Below, piece by piece: positions 26,472 to 34,156 of a stretch of DNA of 64,000 nt (positions within the stretch are counted from its first letter, which is position 1; every line of letters begins with the position of its first letter). The notes below the pieces were generated by a model. The model had not been told where the DNA came from. It saw only the letters and a program-made list of their open reading frames with translations, and did not search any database. The position numbers were made by a program, and so were the translations under genes. Source of the stretch: Candidatus Poribacteria bacterium (GTDB taxonomy: Bacteria > Poribacteria > WGA-4E > WGA-3G); NCBI GenBank assembly GCA_012270865.1, contig JAAXHL010000100.1, positions 1 through 64,000 on the forward strand, in the 5' to 3' direction.

Positions 26472-27908
26472 TTACATTTCTGCCAGTTTCTTCTGTAGCC
26501 ATTTTCTCATCGGCGCGTCCCCTGGATCACAGACTTCGATGAAGTGTCCGGGTAACGGTTGCCCGATGAGTGCCTCAACGTCGCGTCGTCGTTCCGCGAC
26601 AACCGCGGGATGCTGGCTTGTGACGTTCACCTTCTCCTCTGGATCGTTACGGACATCAAAGAGTTCATCGCCTCTTTCATCGTTATAGCCGACCGAAGTG
26701 CAGAAGTTCCAGTGGTTATCGCGTACGCTGACGCGTCCGCGTGCGTTGCCCGTAGCAAAGCTAGCCCAACCTGTGATAATCCGGTCTCGAAGTACCGCTT
26801 TCTCCTGTGTAACGAGTTGCCACATATCTTCGCCATCCGTCCAACCGCACGGAATATCGAGCAAGTTCAAGAGTGTCGGCATCAGGTCGTGGTTCTGCAC
26901 AAACGCGGAAATGTCCTTGTCATTCGGTCCCTCTGGGTGGCGGATCATCAAGTTCAGCTGCGTATTGAACGGGTGCATCTTGTTCGCGCCTTTCCCAAAA
27001 CTCCCGTGGTCGCGGAGTTGTGTCCCGTGATCGGACATCAGCACGATCAACGTCTCGTCTTTGATGTTCAGCTGCTCTATCTTATCAAGCAGCACACCGA
27101 CCCATTTATCGACAAATGTGACTTCACCGAGATAGAGTGCCTCGATTCTGTTGCGTTCGTCTTCCGTAGGCCCGTCGCCTTCATTCGCACTCCCCGGCGT
27201 GATGAAATCTTTCCCGGAATAGTCAGGAAAATAGATATCGGCATAAGATTTCGGTGGGTCCCACGGTTCATGCGGATCGAAACTGTCCACCCATAAGAAG
27301 AAGGGACCGACGGTGTGGTTGTCCTCAAGCCAGTCGGCTGCGGCTCGGAAGACACGGGCGCAACTATAGTCGTCTTCTGATTGTCGGTGGCGTTGCGAGA
27401 GTAGATAGTTGACGAGTCCGGCGTGTCGTCGCCAGTTGATAGGTTCACGGACGTGTTTTCGGAGCAGGTCTTCAATCAGTCTCGGATCGCCGCTGTGCCA
27501 GTTATCGGATTCCTGTCCACGGATGAAGTCGAAATGTGCGAACCCGCGCGAGAAATTCATCGTCGGCTTGAACATGTGATATGTATCGGCAATGAGTGCG
27601 GTAAGATAGCCGCGTTCGAGCAAGACTTCGGCGATGGTGTCCTGTTCGGGTGGAATCTTATGCCAACCGGGGGCGTGGTGCCAATGTCCACGTCGGTCGA
27701 AGTTATACCGCCAAGGAAAACTTCGCATCCCGGTAAAGTTGCCGCGCCGTATCTGGAGCGTCGGTTGCCCTTCACCGAATGCGCGTGTGAAACGGACACT
27801 CTCGGATGCGAGTGCGTCGAGGTTCGGCGTTTGTACGTGGCTAAATTTCTTACCTTCGCCGATGATGTCGGCGCGGAACGTATCTAAACAGATACAGACA
27901 ATATTCAT
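26472..27908 (-). CDS. sulfatase-like alkaline-phosphatase-superfamily hydrolase
   Basis: A 478-aa protein with the sulfatase fold: metal-binding D9 in CLDTFRAD, DSFDPHEPW near 205, and MSDHGTQLRDHG near 285. The nucleophile position normally held by the Cys or Ser of C/S-x-P-x-R is Thr50 here (QPTLQIRRGNFTG, T50 and R54), so no formylglycine can form. A phosphohydrolase- or transferase-type reaction is therefore at least as likely as sulfate-ester hydrolysis. No signal peptide is visible. It lies 2 bp past pyrF, last in a minus-strand gene run. Confidence 0.85.
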   Translation of the reverse strand: MNIVCICLDTFRADIIGEGKKFSHVQTPNLDALASESVRFTRAFGEGQPTLQIRRGNFTGMRSFPWRYNFDRRGHWHHAPGWHKIPPEQDTIAEVLLERGYLTALIADTYHMFKPTMNFSRGFAHFDFIRGQESDNWHSGDPRLIEDLLRKHVREPINWRRHAGLVNYLLSQRHRQSEDDYSCARVFRAAADWLEDNHTVGPFFLWVDSFDPHEPWDPPKSYADIYFPDYSGKDFITPGSANEGDGPTEDERNRIEALYLGEVTFVDKWVGVLLDKIEQLNIKDETLIVLMSDHGTQLRDHGSFGKGANKMHPFNTQLNLMIRHPEGPNDKDISAFVQNHDLMPTLLNLLDIPCGWTDGEDMWQLVTQEKAVLRDRIITGWASFATGNARGRVSVRDNHWNFCTSVGYNDERGDELFDVRNDPEEKVNVTSQHPAVVAERRRDVEALIGQPLPGHFIEVCDPGDAPMRKWLQKKLAEM

Positions 27909-27910
27909 AT

Positions 27911-28624
27911 TTACCCCTCTCTCATTTCGTCAAGGATCATTCCGGCAGCCTCTAACGGGTCCTCTGCTTCGATGATCGGTCTGCCGACGACGATGTAATC
28001 TGCGCCGCGGCGAATTGCCTCTGCTGGTGTGGTGATACGGCGTTGGTCGTTGCTCTCTGCCCATTTGGGACGGATACCGGGTGTGACGATCAAGAAATTA
28101 TCGCCGCAGGCTTTTCGGATGGTTTCAATTTCCAGAGGCGATGCGACGACACCGTCCAATCCGGCTTCCTGTGCTAATTGTGCGAGATAGACGACCTGTT
28201 TTGTAAGTTGTCGTTCTGAGCCGAAATTCTGTTGAAAGCCGGTCTCGTCAATGCTCGTCAGAAGGGTCACGCCGAGTAGGATGGGTCTCGGAATGTTTTC
28301 TTCGTATGCGGCATCATCTGCGCTGTCTCTTGCGGCTTGCATCATCTCAAGTCCACCGGAGGCGTGCACGTTAATCATGTTCGCGCCGTGTTTCGTCATT
28401 GTATTGACATCGCGTGCGACAGTGTTGGGAATATCGTGAAATTTTAGATCGAGAAAAACTTTATGCCCTCTTGCGTTCAGCCATGGAAAACCCTCTGTTC
28501 CAAGGGTACTAAATGCTTGAAACCCGATTTTAACCCAACGGACGACTTCGACGAGTGTTCCGGATAACCAATCAATATCTTCACCGTCATCTGTATCCAA
28601 TGCGACGATTAATCTGTCTCTCAA
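27911..28624 (-). CDS. pyrF: orotidine 5'-phosphate decarboxylase
   Basis: A 237-aa TIM-barrel enzyme catalysing the last step of UMP synthesis. LIVALDTDD at the N-terminus and the signature LDLKFHDIPNTV (about 58-69, Asp-Lys-x-x-Asp catalytic network) are clear. TPGIRPKWAESNDQRR and GADYIVVGRPI supply the phosphate site. This is the bacterial type 1 form at normal length. The start is TTG at 28624 behind GGGAG; a nearby ATG at 28632 is out of frame and stops at once. Confidence 0.93.
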   Translation of the reverse strand: MRDRLIVALDTDDGEDIDWLSGTLVEVVRWVKIGFQAFSTLGTEGFPWLNARGHKVFLDLKFHDIPNTVARDVNTMTKHGANMINVHASGGLEMMQAARDSADDAAYEENIPRPILLGVTLLTSIDETGFQQNFGSERQLTKQVVYLAQLAQEAGLDGVVASPLEIETIRKACGDNFLIVTPGIRPKWAESNDQRRITTPAEAIRRGADYIVVGRPIIEAEDPLEAAGMILDEMREG

Positions 28625-28685
28625 TTTTTCATTCTCCCTTATAGAATTTTGCTCTTTAGCGAGATATATTCGCTATACAGTCCTT

Positions 28686-29168
28686 TTATTCACTGTCGTT
28701 AGCGGCCGGCAATATCTCCGGTTGAGCAGCAATTGCCTCTAAGTGGGCAATAATCGCCTTCATCTGGCTAATAATCGCCTTCATCTGGTCAATAATCGCC
28801 TGCTTTTCAGTTTTAAGTGCTTGTACTTTGACAATGAGCACATCCAATTCGGTAGTGATTTTTCTTGCTGTGCTTCGGATTACTTTTATTTCTTTGGTAA
28901 AGGCGTTTAAGTCAGCTATGAATTTTCGATATTCAGCACTATTTACCTGTGTTTCGGAGGGAAGTGTTTCACGCAGTTCCGTATACCTTGTGTTTAGTTT
29001 GGTAGATCTCGCATGCAGTGTTACAGTCCGCGCATGTAGTTCTGCAGCCTTGGCATGCAGCGTCTCAGGCCGACGAGAGTTCCTTAAATCCAGAGCCACG
29101 GACACAAGTATCCAGACGGTAAGAAGCCCTATAATGATAAGTGTCCATTTTTTTCTAAAAAGAGACAT
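28686..29168 (-). CDS. single-pass membrane protein with periplasmic coiled coil
   Basis: A 160-aa protein: basic start (MSLFRKKW), one membrane helix (TLIIIGLLTVWILVSVAL, 9-26), then about 125 residues of heptad repeats. LHAKAAELHARTVTLHARST and the later IIDQMKAIISQMKAIIAH are near-identical heptads encoded by 21-bp DNA repeats at 28738-28800. It resembles anchored coiled-coil spacer proteins without a specific family. It lies between argH and pyrF on the same strand. Confidence 0.7.
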   Translation of the reverse strand: MSLFRKKWTLIIIGLLTVWILVSVALDLRNSRRPETLHAKAAELHARTVTLHARSTKLNTRYTELRETLPSETQVNSAEYRKFIADLNAFTKEIKVIRSTARKITTELDVLIVKVQALKTEKQAIIDQMKAIISQMKAIIAHLEAIAAQPEILPAANDSE

Positions 29169-29192
29169 CTCAGTATCCTTCTATGAAACTGA

Positions 29193-30683
29193 CTATTTTC
29201 GCAAAACCTTATCAACCACTTGTTGGGTTTCTCGGTGTGCCTTTTCGATTTGTGTCTGGCAATGATAGATATGTTGTGCGATTTCATTGAGTTGTTTTTC
29301 AAAGTTGTCTGTCATCCGATGAACTTCCGCAGGCGATGTGCCGCCGAGGCTCTGGTTGTTCTGAATCGCGGACTTCGGATCCAGAATCTGTTGGAGCTGC
29401 GAAATCGGTATGTCAATACCCTGTTGCTTTAAGAGTGTTTGCGTTAGTTCCCAATCGGTGAATGTCTTTTCCTGTTTTACGAGTTCGCCGACAAGCGATC
29501 CGACAATCTCGTGGCACTCCCGGAAACTGATCTGATGCTCCTTGACGAGATGGTTCGCTAATTCGGTTGCTGTCGCGAAGTTCGCGTTTGTCAACTCAGC
29601 CATCCGTTCGGTTTTGAAGTCTGTTGTCTTGAGGAGTTCGGGTAGGATACCGAGGCACGCCTTGACAATATCAAACGCCTCCCAGAGCGGCGGTTTATCT
29701 TCTTGGAAATCGCGGTTATACCCCATCGGCAGCCCTTTGAGATTCGTCAGCAGGTCCAACAATGCGCCATAGACGCGTCCCGTACGCCCGCGTGTGAGTT
29801 CCGCTATGTCCGGGTTCTTCTTCTGTGGCATGATGGAACTCCCGAAACTATAGGCATCATCGAGTACGGCTATCCCGAATTCATAAGTCGTCCAATAGAC
29901 GATTTCCTCGCTAATCCGTGAGAGGTTCGCCATGACGAGCGACAACGCGAAGAGGGTCTCTGCGATAAAATCCCGACTGCTGATAACGTCCAGTGCGTGT
30001 TCGTGTGGTGCATCGAAACCGAGCAGTTTTGTTGTTAGTTCTCGGTCGATTGGAAAGGTCGTCCCAGCCAAAGCACAGGCACCGAGGGGGTTCATATTAG
30101 CGAGTGCGTAAGCGGATTGCAGGCGTTTCTGGTCCCGTAGAAACATGCTGATGTATGCAGTCGCCCAGAAACCGAGACTGATCGGTTGCGCGTGCTGTGT
30201 GTGCGTATACCCCGGCATCACAGTATCGGTGTGTGCCTTCGCAATCTGTAAGAAGGCTTCACAGAGTGTTGAGAGTCCGCGCTGGATATTGAGGATTTCG
30301 TCTCGGATGTAGAGGTGTGCATCGACGAGTACCTGATCGTTGCGGGAACGGGCAGTGTGGAGTTTACCGCCGAATTCGCGTCCTGCGTTCTCAATCAGGT
30401 AGGATTCGACGTTCATGTGGACATCTTCTTTATTCGGATCAAGCACAAAATCGCCGTTTTGGAAATCTTCTTCGGCTTTTCGGAGCCAACGTAGGATTTC
30501 TTTTAGGTCGGTATCGGAGATAATCCGTTGCCGGGCGAGCATAATCGCGTGTGCTTGGCTGCCCCAGATGTCGTATCCGATGAGCCGCGTATCGGCTTCA
30601 ATAGAGTGTGTGAAGGCGACTGTCTCTGTCGTGAGGCTTGTGCTGAAACGTCCACCCCAGAGCGTCTTTTGTGGTTTTCTCAT
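29193..30683 (-). CDS. argH: argininosuccinate lyase
   Basis: A 496-aa fumarase-superfamily enzyme splitting argininosuccinate to arginine and fumarate. The signature SSIMPQKKNPDIAEL (about 283-297) holds the catalytic Ser and the mobile loop. GRFSTSLTTE, SRNDQV and PGYTHTQHAQPIS (catalytic His) are in order. The length is slightly longer than the usual 460, with an extended C-terminus. No other arginine gene is near. It starts 6 bp after a small gene on the same strand. Confidence 0.95.
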   Translation of the reverse strand: MRKPQKTLWGGRFSTSLTTETVAFTHSIEADTRLIGYDIWGSQAHAIMLARQRIISDTDLKEILRWLRKAEEDFQNGDFVLDPNKEDVHMNVESYLIENAGREFGGKLHTARSRNDQVLVDAHLYIRDEILNIQRGLSTLCEAFLQIAKAHTDTVMPGYTHTQHAQPISLGFWATAYISMFLRDQKRLQSAYALANMNPLGACALAGTTFPIDRELTTKLLGFDAPHEHALDVISSRDFIAETLFALSLVMANLSRISEEIVYWTTYEFGIAVLDDAYSFGSSIMPQKKNPDIAELTRGRTGRVYGALLDLLTNLKGLPMGYNRDFQEDKPPLWEAFDIVKACLGILPELLKTTDFKTERMAELTNANFATATELANHLVKEHQISFRECHEIVGSLVGELVKQEKTFTDWELTQTLLKQQGIDIPISQLQQILDPKSAIQNNQSLGGTSPAEVHRMTDNFEKQLNEIAQHIYHCQTQIEKAHRETQQVVDKVLRK

Positions 30684-30689
30684 ATTCGG

Positions 30690-30947
30690 TTAGTCAAAAC
30701 GCGGTGGTTCTCGCATTGGTTCCCGTGGGGGTATCTCAAGTTCCACTCCACCGATCTGTTTGAAAAGCTTGTGGATAAACGTTCCAAGTCCCTTCTCTGG
30801 AATTTCTTGGACATGAGGTGTAAGTAATATGTTGTCTGCGTCTTTACCCTGAAGATCAGCAAGATAATCAACAGCCTCTTTGAGTTTTTCAGTAGAGAGT
30901 TGTTTGATTAACGTGGTTGCCTGTTTTTGTAAGTCCATTTTTTCCAT
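30690..30947 (-). CDS. small hypothetical protein, antitoxin-like helical N-terminus
   Basis: An 85-aa protein from ATG 30947, chosen because GGAGGG (30955-30960) lies 7 nt upstream. The N-terminal helices (TTLIKQLSTEKLKEAVDYLADLQ) resemble DUF2281-type small antitoxin proteins. The C-terminus is Pro/Glu/Arg-rich (ELEIPPREPMREPPRFD). No toxin gene is adjacent; argH follows after 6 bp. The antitoxin resemblance is weak. Confidence 0.6.
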   Translation of the reverse strand: MEKMDLQKQATTLIKQLSTEKLKEAVDYLADLQGKDADNILLTPHVQEIPEKGLGTFIHKLFKQIGGVELEIPPREPMREPPRFD

Positions 30948-30984
30948 TTTCAAACCCTCCGTTTTAAGATAATAACAATTATTA

Positions 30985-31839
30985 CTACATAACCTGCGGT
31001 GGACGGCGTATTGATGTCGGTTGGATAATTTTGCGTTGCTCTGGTGTCAGATGTGCTAATAATTCCTCCGAATGCGGATAGTCGAACCGCTCGCGGACGT
31101 ATCTCGGAGAGTAACGATAGACGATTGATCTGCGATACCCCTCATTTGTCCGTTCTGCTGAGCCGTGCGTGATTGCATCGGTGAACATGACGACATCGCC
31201 TGCCTTGAGGTGGACTTCCTGTGTCACGAAGGCTGTCCCCGCGGGTTTACCGGTCACACCGTCATAGACCAAGCCTTTTCCGTCTTGCTTCAGGCGCGGA
31301 TGTATCTCGGTGCATTTGTGGCTTCCGGGAACCAGGACCGGCGCGCCGTCTCCGGGACCGATGTCGTTGAGTGCCATCAGGACGTTAATCTGCCCGACCA
31401 TCCACTCGCCCGTGTTTTCCTGTCGGAAGGTCAGATAACTCAGCGGGACATGCCCACCACAGTGGATATGAATGAAGCCACCAGGACCGCGGACGTTAAG
31501 GAAATTCTCGTGGATCGAGAGTCCGTTCACTTCGTGGACGTATTTCTTAACCAACCCGATCCATGCGGGATGGTCGATTAACTTCTGAAAGACCTCGCCA
31601 CCTTCGATGATATTCTGAAAATTTACGCCGTTTTCGACGTTATAGGTATGCGTCTCAATGTTTCCGATCCAGCGTGGCGTGCCTCTATCGGCTGTTTTTT
31701 CTTCCCACGGTTGTTCGACGTACGCCCAATGTGCGTCAATCCACCCGTTTATCTTCTCCAGATCGTCTTTTGAGATTGCGTTTTCTAAAATGAGATAGCC
31801 TTGGAGGTCAAACAGATAATCTTGGAATTCTTGCTCCAT
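30985..31839 (-). CDS. phytanoyl-CoA dioxygenase family protein
   Basis: A 284-aa Fe(II)/2-oxoglutarate-dependent oxygenase (PhyH fold). ATG 31839 has GGAG 7 nt upstream. The barrel shows FIHIHCGGHVPLSYL where the first metal ligands belong, ALNDIGPGDGAPVLVPGSHK (the loop before the distal side), and DAITHGSAERTNEGYRRSIVYRY with the distal His and the 2-oxoglutarate-binding Arg. The usual H-x-D is not obvious in HIHCGG, so the exact metal ligands are uncertain. Expansions of this family are typical of Poribacteria. Substrate unknown. Confidence 0.85.
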   Translation of the reverse strand: MEQEFQDYLFDLQGYLILENAISKDDLEKINGWIDAHWAYVEQPWEEKTADRGTPRWIGNIETHTYNVENGVNFQNIIEGGEVFQKLIDHPAWIGLVKKYVHEVNGLSIHENFLNVRGPGGFIHIHCGGHVPLSYLTFRQENTGEWMVGQINVLMALNDIGPGDGAPVLVPGSHKCTEIHPRLKQDGKGLVYDGVTGKPAGTAFVTQEVHLKAGDVVMFTDAITHGSAERTNEGYRRSIVYRYSPRYVRERFDYPHSEELLAHLTPEQRKIIQPTSIRRPPQVM

Positions 31840-31875
31840 CTTTGGTCTCCTTACTCGCACGAACCCGATTGCAGG

Positions 31876-32002
31876 CGGGGTTTAATGAAGTTGAATAAAA
31901 TAAATCGATAATTGGGCGAGGTTACAAACCTCGCCTGCATGTCCTACCGACCCGGGGAAATCGTAATTACCGAATTAATAAATTAAACTTCATGTAACCC
32001 CG
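31876..32002. repeat. nested palindromes between phyH and thuA
   Basis: The outer arms CGGGGTTTAATGAAGTT (31876-31892) and AACTTCATGTAACCCCG (31986-32002) are complementary at 15 of 17 positions. Inside them GGCGAGGTT/AACCTCGCC (31915-31935) forms a perfect 9-bp hairpin with a 3-nt loop. It may terminate thuA transcription, which reads leftward into it. Confidence 0.6.
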
Positions 32003-32011
32003 CTTCCGCAA

Positions 32012-32815
32012 CTACAGATACGCGTCCAATTCGGCTTTCGTCGGTGTCGGCGTTGAGATACCACCTTCGGGGACATCCTTTTTCGCTGTCCACACGATAG
32101 CGTTGAGGATGAGTTTACGCATCTGGTCATCTCCCCATTTGCTGTGGTAATGTCCGCCGGTGAACCCGAAGCCGCGTCCGCCATCGGGACGTTCAACACA
32201 CCACGCCAAGTGCTGAGGTTCACCGTTTGCCACGGATGCACGTACATGCGGGTTCCCGCTATGCGGTCCATCGGGTCTTGTAAGCGTTGATTCGGGTGCG
32301 ATTGCACTCAGTAACGGCGTTACACCGTCCATATTTTCACGGAACCGCATGTGGTAGTACCACTCATCTTCGAGTGAGAACGGTTCGAGTCCGCGGGTGA
32401 TTGGGTGTTCGGGGAATCCTGTGAACGTTGCTGTCCAGTGCGGGTTGACGGATAGGTGCGTCTCGAAGTAGCCGCCGATCCAGTCCAAGAAACGGTCTCC
32501 GGGTTCACCTTTCGGAACTTCGACGGCATAATGTAGCATTGCGAGTCCGATCCCTTGTGTCGTGAGTTCCGAAATCTGTTCAAAGTGCGGAATGCTGAGA
32601 TGCCTTGCCCCACCGTCAGAATAAACAATGATTGCGTCTGCGCCTGCCAGAGTTTCGGGGTCTTCGGGCCATCCTTGGGAGACCACGGCTTCTACACCGT
32701 CAACATGCTTGTTCAATAGGTCTGCGAAGAGTGCGCATCCGGCGGGATGTTCATGTGAACCGCCGCCGTGGCTCGCGCTTCCTGCTACCATAACAATTCG
32801 AGATTTTTCTGACAT
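32012..32815 (-). CDS. ThuA domain-containing protein
   Basis: A 267-aa protein with the ThuA-like, glutamine-amidotransferase-like fold linked to trehalose or other sugar utilisation. Visible pieces are VMVAGSASHGGGSHEH at the N-terminus, IVYSDGGARHL, a cysteine-free nucleophile region (GIGLAMLHYAVEVPKG), DEWYYHMRF, and the C-terminal GFGFTGGHYHSKW, which is characteristic of the family. ThuA genes are commonly found with Gfo/Idh/MocA oxidoreductases and sugar-lactone hydrolases, as here. It is transcribed from a consensus promoter divergent from the amidohydrolase gene. Confidence 0.88.
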   Translation of the reverse strand: MSEKSRIVMVAGSASHGGGSHEHPAGCALFADLLNKHVDGVEAVVSQGWPEDPETLAGADAIIVYSDGGARHLSIPHFEQISELTTQGIGLAMLHYAVEVPKGEPGDRFLDWIGGYFETHLSVNPHWTATFTGFPEHPITRGLEPFSLEDEWYYHMRFRENMDGVTPLLSAIAPESTLTRPDGPHSGNPHVRASVANGEPQHLAWCVERPDGGRGFGFTGGHYHSKWGDDQMRKLILNAIVWTAKKDVPEGGISTPTPTKAELDAYL

Positions 32816-32897
32816 ATTTACTCCTTTATTTTACTTGCTCGCGGGTTTACCGAATCACAATTTTTCTGCGAACTCGCTTTTTTATTATTATGCTAAG

Positions 32898-32926
32898 ATT
32901 ATACACGTTCTGATTGTAGATGTCAA
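32898..32926 (-). promoter_or_regulatory. consensus sigma-70 promoter for thuA
   Basis: On the minus strand TTGACA (32926-32921), exactly 17 nt, TATAAT (32903-32898): a full consensus match. Its -35 box lies 11 bp from that of the divergent promoter. Confidence 0.8.
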
Positions 32927-32937
32927 TCTTTTAATGC

Positions 32938-32966
32938 TTGACAATCGCGGAAAGAACGATTAGAAT
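32938..32966 (+). promoter_or_regulatory. sigma-70 promoter for the amidohydrolase gene
   Basis: TTGACA (32938-32943), 17 nt, TAGAAT (32961-32966), back to back with the thuA promoter. Confidence 0.75.
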
Positions 32967-33002
32967 AGCCTCATAAATTTTACAGAAAGGAGGCACATCG
33001 CA

Positions 33003-33857
33003 ATGGAGAAATTTCCGATCGTTGACACGCACGTTCATTTATGGCATCCAGGACAGTTAAGATACCCGTGGCTTTCCGAAGTGCCTGCTCTCAATAGGCC
33101 TTATCTCTTAAAAGATTATATCGCAGCGTACGGCGAATTAGAGATCGAATCCATCGTTTTTGTCCAGTGCGATACACATCCAGATGATGGCTTGAAAGAG
33201 ACAGCATGGGTTACATCGCTCGCCGATGTGGACCCTCGGATTCAGGGGATCGTCGCGTGGGCACCGCTTGAGGAGGGTGAACGGGTCGCGCCTTTCGTCG
33301 AAAAATTGGCGGATAACCCACTCGTCAAAGGTATCCGCCGACTGATTCAATCCGAAAGCGTAGATTTCTGCGTCCAACCCGATTTTGTGAGGGGTGTCAA
33401 AACACTCTCCCGTTATGGACTGAGTTTTGACATCTGTATTTTCCATCCACAACTCGCCAACGCGATTCGGCTTGTGGAGCAGTGTCCGCACGTCCAATTC
33501 ATTTTAGATCATATCGGCAAACCCGACATCAAGAACCAACTCTTTGACCCGTGGAAAGAAGAGATTGAGGTGCTTGCAGCGTTCCCAAACGTCCACTGCA
33601 AAATATCGGGATTGGTAACAGAGGCTGACCCCGAAACGTGGACTCCTGCCGATCTACAGCCTTATATTGAGCACGTCATCGCCTGTTTCGGTTTCGATCG
33701 CGTTATATATGGGAGCGATTGGCCCGTCTCGACACAAGCAAGCCATTACCCACGCTGGGTACAGACATTGAAAGACGCAGTATCAGACTGTTCACCCGAA
33801 GAACAGCAAAACCTCTTCCGTGACAACGCTATTAAATTTTATCGGCTTGATTCATAA
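33003..33857 (+). CDS. amidohydrolase-2 family TIM-barrel hydrolase (fuconolactonase-like)
   Basis: A 284-aa metal-dependent hydrolase. DTHVHLWHP (8-16) supplies the HxH metal ligands and GSDWPVS near 238 the conserved Asp. The LWHP form and the sequence around QCDTHPDDGLKETAWV are typical of L-fuconolactonase/dicarboxylate-lactonase-like enzymes (COG3618), suggesting sugar-lactone hydrolysis. AGGAGG stands upstream of the ATG. The divergent arrangement with thuA suggests joint regulation in carbohydrate use. Confidence 0.85.
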   Translation: MEKFPIVDTHVHLWHPGQLRYPWLSEVPALNRPYLLKDYIAAYGELEIESIVFVQCDTHPDDGLKETAWVTSLADVDPRIQGIVAWAPLEEGERVAPFVEKLADNPLVKGIRRLIQSESVDFCVQPDFVRGVKTLSRYGLSFDICIFHPQLANAIRLVEQCPHVQFILDHIGKPDIKNQLFDPWKEEIEVLAAFPNVHCKISGLVTEADPETWTPADLQPYIEHVIACFGFDRVIYGSDWPVSTQASHYPRWVQTLKDAVSDCSPEEQQNLFRDNAIKFYRLDS

Positions 33858-33866
33858 GAAAATAAA

Positions 33867-33897
33867 AAGGGAAGAGTGAATCTTCCACCCTTCCCTT
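33867..33897 (+). terminator. hairpin after the amidohydrolase gene
   Basis: AAGGGAAG (33867-33874) pairs with CTTCCCTT (33890-33897), 10 bp past the stop. It is followed by T/C-rich sequence rather than a clean U-tract. Confidence 0.45.
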
Positions 33898-33931
33898 CTT
33901 CCATCCTTCAACTGTTCCATCATTTTTATAT

Positions 33932-34022
33932 AGGACTTACGCGTTTTTTCATGAAATTCTACATAATACGTCTGGCAGTCGGGGTTCCAAACCCCGCCTG
34001 CAAGAGGGTTTGCGTAAATCCT
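33932..34022. repeat. GGACTTACGC-ended inverted-repeat element, copy 2
   Basis: AGGACTTACGC (33932-33942) and GCGTAAATCCT (34012-34022) form inverted ends with one mismatch. Inside, GGGGTT/AACCCC (33981-33995) makes a small palindrome. It fills most of the 299-bp gap between the amidohydrolase and malate synthase genes. Confidence 0.6.
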
Positions 34023-34156
34023 GTTATAGTAGAATCTGTAATTATTTGCACACGCGGCGGAAACCGTAGGGGTTGGGGAACCCAACGTCTACTACGGACG
34101 TGTCGTGTGGAGTCCGTCCCGCGATGTGTAGACTCATTTTCGGATTTTACGCTATA

